NCBI GenBank assembly: GCA_039583875.1
Contig: CM077163.1
Coordinates: 235,468,646 to 235,532,645 of the forward strand
DNA: 64,000 nucleotides
Source: Platanthera guangdongensis
Lineage: Eukaryota; Streptophyta; Magnoliopsida; Asparagales; Orchidaceae
Direction: 5' to 3'
The stretch's first letter is position 1. Each line of letters opens with the position of its first letter. Below the pieces are notes generated by a model. That model was not told where the DNA came from. It searched no databases and saw only the letters and a program-made list of their open reading frames with translations. The position numbers and the translations under genes were made by a program. This document shows, in pieces, positions 57,117 through 64,000 of the stretch.

Positions 57117-60100
57117 ATGACTTCCACTACCAAGATCATCTCCACCACCACCATCGTTGAGTCCACTCTCCCTACCGTAAAATCGATCCGTCAGGATGTG
57201 TCGATCAAGCTCAAATCAACAAACTACCTCCCATGGAAGACGCAGGTTCTTCCCGTCCTCCGTTCTCTTGGACTAGTCGGGTTCGTTGATGGATCTGCCA
57301 CCCGTCCCGACTCCGGCGATCTCTCGCCAGATGCTGTCCAATGGCATCGCCTGGACCAGATGGTTTTGGCCTGGCTTACCAACTCCCTCTCTAAGGCAGT
57401 CGTTACTCAAATCGGCACTTGTGCAACCTCTGCTGAGGTTTGACACTCTTTGGAGGTGCTGTATGGAACTCTTACAAGATCTCGTATCCTTCAGCTCAAA
57501 TCCGAGCTTCAATCCCTGTCCAAAGGGAGTCTCACCATGGCTGACTACGTCCAGCGTGTGAAATCTATCGCCCAAAACCTTGCGAGCGCCGGAAAACCCA
57601 CTGACGATGATGATCTCGTCATGTAGCTTCTTCGCGGCCTCGGATCTGAGTACGATCCCATTGCTGCTATAAATCTCGCACGAGACTCTCCCACGGTGGA
57701 TGAAGCTACCGCTCTATTATTTGACTTCGAGCTCCGACTCCAAACAACCCAACAAGCTATTGATCAGCCCGCTGCGATGTACTCTGCTCGAGGCCGTGGA
57801 CGATCACACTTTGGAAATCGTGGTGCTCGTGGTCGTGGCCAATTTAATAGTGGCCGCGATGGTGGTCGGGCTAGCCAAAACCGCCAACCCCCTTCACCTG
57901 CATCCCGAGGTGGTCGTGGAACTCCTGGGCAACGTCTTAAAGGTGCCCCTCGCACAGCTGATGATTCCAACGTGGTGTGTTTTCGCTGTGGCCATCCCTA
58001 CCACAAAGCAAACAACTGCTTTGCTCCAGATTCGGTAGTCTCCAATCAAGTTCAATCGTTTGCCGCCATAAACTTATCTGAACAGGTTGATCACGCATGG
58101 TACCCTGACACTGGAGCAACAAATCATATGACAGCTGACACTGCACAAATTGAAGGAATGACCTCGTACACTGGTCTTGACTCAGTAATGGTCGGAAATG
58201 GGACTGGTTTACCTATTACTCATGTGGCTAAGGTATCCATCCCTCGAACATCAGTTCATCTCGACCGGGTTCTTGTTGTTCCACACTTGAAAAAGAACTT
58301 ATTAAGTGTTTCTCAGTACACCCGTGATAATAATTGATGTTTTATTTTCTATCCATGGGGCTTCCTCATCAAGAACTTGAAGACAGGTCAGACAATGCTG
58401 GAAGGAACTAGGCATGGAGGACTTTATCCAATAAGCATGGGGACATCACCTTCTACAGTCAGGCTCTTCACCAATAAGACAGATGGGGACACATGGCATG
58501 CACGTCTGGGACATCCATCTTTTCGTCTACTGAAATCTTTGTACTCACTGTTAAACATTGGTCCTTTGATTAATAAATTTTTTTGCCGCAGTTGTCAGTT
58601 AAGCAAAGCGTCTAGATTGCCGTTTACTCGACGTGAGTCTTACTCTACTCAACCCCTTCATACTCTCCACAGTGATGTATGGGGCCCAACACCTATCTTC
58701 TCCATTGATGTTTTTCGCTTTTATCTCATAATCGTTGATGAATGTTCTCGGTTTTCGTGGTATTTTCCGCTTCGTCGCAAATCTGAAGTTGGATTTCTCT
58801 TCGTACAACTAATTAAACTCATGAAAAAGCGACTTGATAAGACAGTAAAATTTGTCCAAACAGATGGTGGAGGAGAGTTTATGAGTCATACTCTTCAAGG
58901 CTTCTTCCTATCTCATGGTATCTCTCATCTTATTTCTTGTCCAGGAACACCTGAACAAAATGGATTAGCCGAACGCAAACATCTCCATATTGTTGAAACC
59001 GGCCTTACTCTTATGGCTCATGGACATACCACCAAACAATATTGGAATCATGCGTTCTCCAAGGCTGTGTACCTGATCAACCGGTTGCCATCTACCACGG
59101 TCAATGGGCGCTCTCCGTTTGAAGCCTTATTTGGTGATCGACCATCTTATGATCATCTGCGCACTTTTGGCTGCGCTTGCTTCCCAGCTTTAGCCCCTTT
59201 CGGCGGAGGAAAATTAGACTTCAAGTCCGTGGAATGCACTTTTCTTGGCTACAGCCCGCACCATAAGGGTTATCGATGTCTTGACCCAATTTCGGGACGA
59301 ATCTACCTATCTCGCCATGTGTCGTTTGATGAAAATCGTTTTCCCTTATCTCAACAATTTTCTGCAGGGGTCTCCCCGCCTTGGGAGTTTTCATCAACTC
59401 AATTTACTGTTCCAAACCATAACTCCTTGCTGCAGGTTGTCGCCGATGTCATCCCCGCATCAACACCCAAAGCCGGAGCCACTCAGTCACCGTCAACTTT
59501 CCTGGTGGCTGCTCGCCCCTCTCATGCTCGCGTGATCAATGCTCCTCCAACTCGGGCGCCCGGTTCCCAAGCTCAAATGGGTCCCGTCCCCACAGATCTC
59601 CCGGACGGAACTCCTGGCGCGCCTGAAACCTCTGTTCCTGCGGCACCTGCTGAAGGCATCAGCATGGTCGGTCTTCACGAAGCTCCTGATGATCATGCTT
59701 CATGCCCCGACATCCATCGCTCCTCCCCCGTGGCCGGCCCATACCGCTATTCAACGTCCACGGGGCACCCGTGGCGGACCTGGGGCAACGCGGTTCGATT
59801 CTCCGGCAACTAAAGCTTCCTCGAATCACTCCATGGTAACTCGCTCCCGCACCGGAACACTGCGTCCTCGGGCGCTCTGTGCCACCCGCCACCCTATCCC
59901 CTTGGCTCTGCTCTCTGTGTTGGCAGAACATCCACCTGAACCATCTACCTATAGGCAGGCGGCTTCTGATCCCAACTGGGTTCGTGCTATGGAGGAGGAA
60001 CTTGCAGCTCTTCGACGCAACCGAACCTGGACTCTTGTACCACTCCACCATCTATGAAGGTTATCAGTTGTAAGTGGGTTTACAAATTAAGACATAAAGC

Positions 60101-61470
60101 GGATGGTTCCATCGAGCGCTACACGGCCCGTTTGGTGGCAAAAGGCTTCAATCAACGCGAAGGTTTTGGCTATGCTGAAACCTTCAGTCTGGTGGTCAAA
60201 TCAGGCACTGTGCGCCTTGTTCTCTCCTTAGCCCTCTCTCGTGACTGGCGCCTGCGCCAATTAGATGTTAAAAATGCATTTCTACACGGAGACTTACAGG
60301 AGACCATCTATCTCCAGTAGCCGCCCGGATTTATCGACCCCACTCGGCCCAAACACGTCTGTCACGTGCATAAATCTCTTTATGGCCTTCACCAATCTCC
60401 TCGGGCGTGGTACAACAAATTTGCCAAATTGCTTCTTTTACTTGGATTTATCATTTGTCCGCACGATACCTCGATGTTTCTCTGGCAAGACAGTACCGAC
60501 ATCATTATCGTCTTGATTTATGTTGACGATCTCATCATCACAGGCAGCAACGCTGCATTAATCTCTCGCCTCATCCAGCGTCTCTCCTCCGAATTTGATA
60601 TGAAGGATGTCGGCGACCTGAATTTCTTTTTGGGCATGCAAGTTGAACGGCGCAGCGACTCTCTCCTTCTCTCTCAGACCCAATATGCTCTTGATCTTCT
60701 CACTCGGTTTGCTTTGGACGGTGTCAAACCAGCCAAGAGTCCTCTCGCCGCGGGACTTCACCTCTCTGCTTGCTCCCCAGACCCTCTCCCTGATCCCACG
60801 ATCTACAGGCAGATGGTCAGATCTCTTCAATACCTTACTATGACCCGTCCAGATCTGGCTTATGCCGTTAATTATGTGTGCCAGTTTATGCAGAAACCCT
60901 GTTCCTCTCACCTTGCTGCAGTCAAACAAATTTTTCGCTACGTCAAAGGCACCCTGCACCTTGGTCTCAAGTTCTCTAAATCGGATTCTCTACATATTCG
61001 AGCCTTTTCAGATGCAGATTGGGCCGGCTGTCCCAACAGTAGGCGATCGACAACAGGGTATGCGGTATTCTTGGGGCCGAATCTTCTCTCTTGGGGAGCT
61101 AAGAAACAGCCCACTGTCTCTCGGTCTAGTGCGGAGGCGGAATATCGCGCTCTGGCTTCAACAACGACCGAAGTCCTTTGGTTCCTTCATATGCTTCGTT
61201 TTCCTTGGCCTCCGTCCATCAGCCACACCTCTCCTTCTTTGTGACAACGTCAGTGCAATTCACATGTCCAAGAATCCAGTCTTTCATAGTCGGACGAAGC
61301 ATATCGACATCAACGTTCACTTCATCCGTGATCATGTCCTTCGTGGCGATCTCACTCCCTCTCATATACCGGGGCGTGATCAAGTGGCTGATATGTTTAC
61401 CAAGTCCCTTCCCAGTCCTCGATTTAGCTGGCTTCGGGACAAGCTCGTCTTCCGGATTCATCCGTCGTGA
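57117..61470 (+). pseudogene. Copia gag-pol polyprotein, broken
   Basis: ATG 57117 (MTSTTKIISTTTIVES). Domains: gag (STNYLPWKTQVLPVLRSLGL); a Gly/Arg-rich linker and zinc knuckle CFRCGHPYHKANNC (about 57980); protease YPDTGATNHMT (about 58101); integrase HARLGHPSFRLLKSL, HSDVWGPTPI, TDGGGEF and GTPEQNGLAERKH (58500-58980); [15 protein letters not shown] and LIYVDDLIITGSN (60260-60550); RNase H DADWAGCPNSRRSTTGY and RSSAEAEYRALAS; tail VADMFTKSLPS. Stops are at 57441-57443, 57624-57626, 58335-58337 and 60318-60320. Frameshifts lie near 59760, 60050 and 61235. Confidence 0.93.
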
Positions 61471-61483
61471 GCTTGAGGGGGGA

Positions 61484-61751
61484 TGTGCGAGATCTATGCA
61501 AACCGCGAGAGCCCTGGAAGGAAAGTCCTGCCTGTCGACACAGTTTCTCTCAATCACCTGGCTGTATTTGGGAGGAAATGCCAGCATTCAATCCTTGCCT
61601 AAAATAGCTGGGAATACCTTTAATATTTGCATTTACCTAAAATAACTATACCCTGTAAATCTATAAATAGTGGATATATGAAAAACATAAACCAAGGATT
61701 CATTTCAGTTCTATTCTTCTTTTCGTTATTTTCTTTCCTGTTTTCTCTCAT
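61484..61751 (+). repeat. 3' LTR of the older copia
   Basis: 268 bp, pairing with 56828..57095, directly after the purine tract. Confidence 0.93.
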
Positions 61752-61756
61752 ACTAC

Positions 61757-62273
61757 CACATAGGCAGACTAAATTTTCCCGCATATGCCGGACAAAAGAA
61801 CCCGAAGATTGGCTGAGTTTGTTGTTGCAAACTTGCAAAAAAGAAGAGTAATTTTATGTGCAAATCCATATTGGTTACGTGCAAACCGCAAAACTTTAGG
61901 TACACTTATATAAAATTGATTTGTACTTAACAAAATTAGCATGCTATCTAAAATTGGTTTGCACTTAACACCAAAGATTGTTCTTCTACAAAAAAAAATT
62001 TGAAATTGATAAGAAGTATTAAAAATTTGGAAAAGAGTAGTTATTATCTGATACTTCCAAAACAAGCTAAGACAAAGATCCCTAAAGATGTGGGTCTGGA
62101 AATTAAAAAAAAGTAAAAAAAAAATTCAAATCAAATAAAACGGTGCAATTCTGAATTTTTCTTTGTTAGATGAAGCAATTTCCAATTCTTCTAAAGAAAA
62201 AGTAGCATCACTGATAATCTGGAACAGCTCAAAATTGCTGTTCAAGGAAGTTAGCGATTGAATGAAAAAAACT
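61757..62273. other. Intergenic DNA downstream of the right-hand gene
   Basis: AT-rich, no feature recognised; includes the likely 3' untranslated region of the minus-strand gene. Confidence 0.5.
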
Positions 62274-63498
62274 TCATTCCTCCTCTTCCTCCGCCTCAAG
62301 GAAACGCAGGTGTTTCCCCTCCGGCACCGGCAAGCCTTTGAGCAGCATCACACTAGGAGATAAAGCCTTTCTGGAGGCAACAATCTCCTCCTCTCCTTCA
62401 ATCTCATCATAGCTGTTGTATATAAACCTTGTATGCTTCCCCGTGAACTCGGGCAGCTTCAACACCTTGTCTTCAACTGTAATCTTCTTCATTCCCTCGC
62501 ATAGTTCATCCAAGTAGTCTCCTTCTTCTTCTTCTTCTTCTTCTTGTTTGTCTCCATCTCCTTCTTCCTCTACTTCTTCAAATTCTTCCGAGTCATCTTC
62601 TTCATGGTCGGTGTAGGCGCTGGCATTGGCCTGGATGGACCAGTTCTCATCACAGGAGGAGCAGACAACGGTTCCTTGGTTTATTATCACTGATGAAGAT
62701 GCATTGGAGGAAACGTCGGAAACTTCAGGCTTGTTTGGCGAATCAAACAGCAAGGCTCTGTTGATCACACTCTCTTGAAACCCGACAGATTCCTCGTGCT
62801 TCACAGAATCAGCAACCTGGTTTATTTATTTCAATCAAAGTGAGAATTCAAAGGTAACACCAACATTTGCACAAGGGGAGTAGAATTTTCTACCAAAAAT
62901 TAATTATTAGGTAGATCTGGTAAAGAAATTTACCATCGGGAGATCAACGGAAGCCTCCTCCTTTCCCCCATTCTTCACTTGACAAATGGTGGAAATCTGG
63001 GGAGTATTTGCCGGAGTTGGAGCTGCCAGCAACCCAGGAGAAACGGGAAGAATTCCCAAACATGGAAAGAAAGGAGCAGAGAGCCTGTTTGAGAGCTTGT
63101 TAACGAGCTCTGCTTCCTCCTCGACCTTCTCCAACAGAATCTTCACCTGTCCACGAAGAAGAGCTTCTCCGGACCCCGGCGTCCTCTTAGGTAGAGCTGC
63201 ATACTTTATTGCAGAAGAAAGGGGCGTCTTTTCTGTCGCAACGCCATTAATGGGGGAGTCGTTTGTGATATCCTGAAGCACAGCCCTGTCGTGGTTCCCT
63301 TTGTTTCTTGATCTCGATGATGGTGCCTCCTCCTGCTTAGCTTTCTCTGCGAGTGGAAGAAAATCCGTGTGAAGAGTTGTATTTACAGAGAAGCAAGATA
63401 TACAAAATAAAGAAGGAGATTGAAAGATGGAGCTGTTTACGAGATACAGAGCCAGATTGCGATCTTGTGATCCTTCTAGTGGACGAAGGAGTTTCCAT
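62274..63498 (-). CDS. Acidic plant protein of unknown function, three exons
   Basis: Exons 63441..63498, 62934..63346 and 62274..62816 (acceptor of exon 2 certain to about one base) give about 337 residues. The start METPSSTRRITRSQSGSVSQ is basic and Ser/Thr-rich. The middle has VLQDITNDSPIN, then KRTPGSGEALLRGQVK running into a likely coiled coil (LEKVEEEAELVNKLSNRL) and TPANTPQ. The last third is very acidic (DDSEEFEEVEEEGDGDKQ). Two related boxes close it: FTGKHTRFIYNSYDEIEGEE and PEGKHLRFLEAEEEEE. Donors (GTAAAC, GTAAAT) and acceptors (CGCAG, ACCAG) are canonical. I recall similar plant proteins of unknown role but cannot name one with confidence. No enzyme motif is visible. It appears intact. 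Confidence 0.85.
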
Positions 63499-63694
63499 TG
63501 CAGAAGAGAAGGAGAAGACGAAGACACGAAGCAGAGTTATGGCCTCGACGGAGCTCTTTCAGTCGAACACCTCAATAGAGACGAGCGGGGCAGCGAGACA
63601 AAGAGGCGGAGGCTGAGAAAGAAGAGGGTATGAAGAAGGGGGGCGCAACTATAGGGTTTTTTAAAGAATTTGAATAGTAGATCCAACGTTCATA

Positions 63695-63705
63695 TGACCG
63701 TTGGA
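63695..63705 (-). promoter_or_regulatory. MSA-type element upstream of the right-hand gene
   Basis: TCCAACGGTCA on the minus strand fits the mitosis-specific activator consensus YCYAACGGYYA at every position. It lies 197 bp upstream of the ATG at 63498. A second AACGG core is near 63756. Three-repeat MYB proteins bind such sites in G2/M genes. Function here is inferred. Confidence 0.5.
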
Positions 63706-63848
63706 CTCGCACACCGTATTCTATATTTGGTTTAATTGAAGCTTCCCTAAAGTAGCCGTTGTTACCGTATTGTTGTGACCGTGACTTTGGTGGATCCGAC
63801 GGCCAGGAGGAGGTTTCATGCTTTGTTGGGTGCGAAAGTTGGTGCTAA

Positions 63849-64000
63849 GGCTCAGTTTGACGCGACTTATCATGATTTATTTGCTTCGCTGAGGTTGGAT
63901 AAAAATGTAATTATCATATTAGAATCTTATGCCTCAAACTAGTTTCTTTTTCGTAACATTTATGATACCAAACATCATTTTATGAAAATGATGTTTTTTT
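63849..64000. mobile_element. Possible Tourist-like MITE, cut by window end
   Basis: TAA followed by GGCTCAGTTTGACGCGACTT resembles the TAA|GGCTC.GTTTG ends of the MITEs at 29952 and 51668. The other end is not in the window. Confidence 0.4.

Larger units (their letters stand above)
56828..61751 (+). mobile_element. Full-length Ty1/copia element, mutated
   Basis: 4.9 kb, LTRs of 268 bp each (56828..57095 and 61484..61751). Duplication ACTAC at 56823..56827 and 61752..61756. Primer site TGGTATCAGAGC at 57097..57108 and purine tract GAGGGGGGA before the 3' LTR. I count about 19 differences between the LTRs (about 7%), so it is much older than the copia at 44678. Short LTRs and gag form suggest the Ale/Retrofit group (tentative). 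Confidence 0.95.

Overview
This window looks like nuclear DNA of a flowering plant. It has spliced plant-type genes, LTR retrotransposons of classic plant lineages (Ty3/gypsy chromovirus and Tat, several Ty1/copia), an Au-type SINE, an RTE LINE and Tourist/hAT/Mutator-type DNA elements. The species cannot be fixed from sequence alone. About three quarters of the window is identifiable transposable-element DNA, much of it nested.

The backbone gene is the 5' part of a mitochondrial elongation factor G gene on the minus strand. Exons 1-2 (43214..43935) carry the transit peptide and GTPase motifs. Exons 3-4 (15741..16109) continue in perfect phase, about 27.1 kb away. The next exon is not in the window, so intron 4 runs at least 15.7 kb to the left edge. 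Everything between 1 and 43.2 kb is therefore inferred to be intronic DNA of this gene.

Intron 4 (1..15740) holds a Tat Ty3/gypsy element fragment (1..1984), a complete but mutated chromovirus with a perfect CTTTC duplication (1996..9414), a minus-strand copia element that both interrupt (9415..14392), and an LTR-like remnant. Intron 2 (16110..43213) holds a gag-only LTR element of TR-GAG type (16292..23147) and a Mutator-type element that carries a broken UGT86A-like glycosyltransferase exon (24986..25999), with its empty target site preserved in a neighbouring tandem duplicate. It also holds a perfect Tourist hairpin (29952..30081), an Au SINE (30791..30980), a four-deep nest at 31.7-40.0 kb (chromovirus LTR, small LTR element, autonomous-type hAT, further insert) and an RTE LINE tail.

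Upstream of the EF-G gene are a MITE (44130..44312), a young copia element whose polyprotein frame is broken by one stop codon only (44678..50783), a possible two-exon gene start (50982..51298), a Tourist MITE, a non-autonomous hAT (51877..52572), a deleted copia (53578..56628) and an older full-length copia (56828..61751). At the right end is a three-exon minus-strand gene (62274..63498) for an acidic plant protein of unknown function, with an exact mitosis-specific-activator type promoter motif.

Only the two minus-strand genes look functional. The mobile elements mostly carry stops, frameshifts or deletions. No rRNA, tRNA or CRISPR array was seen.
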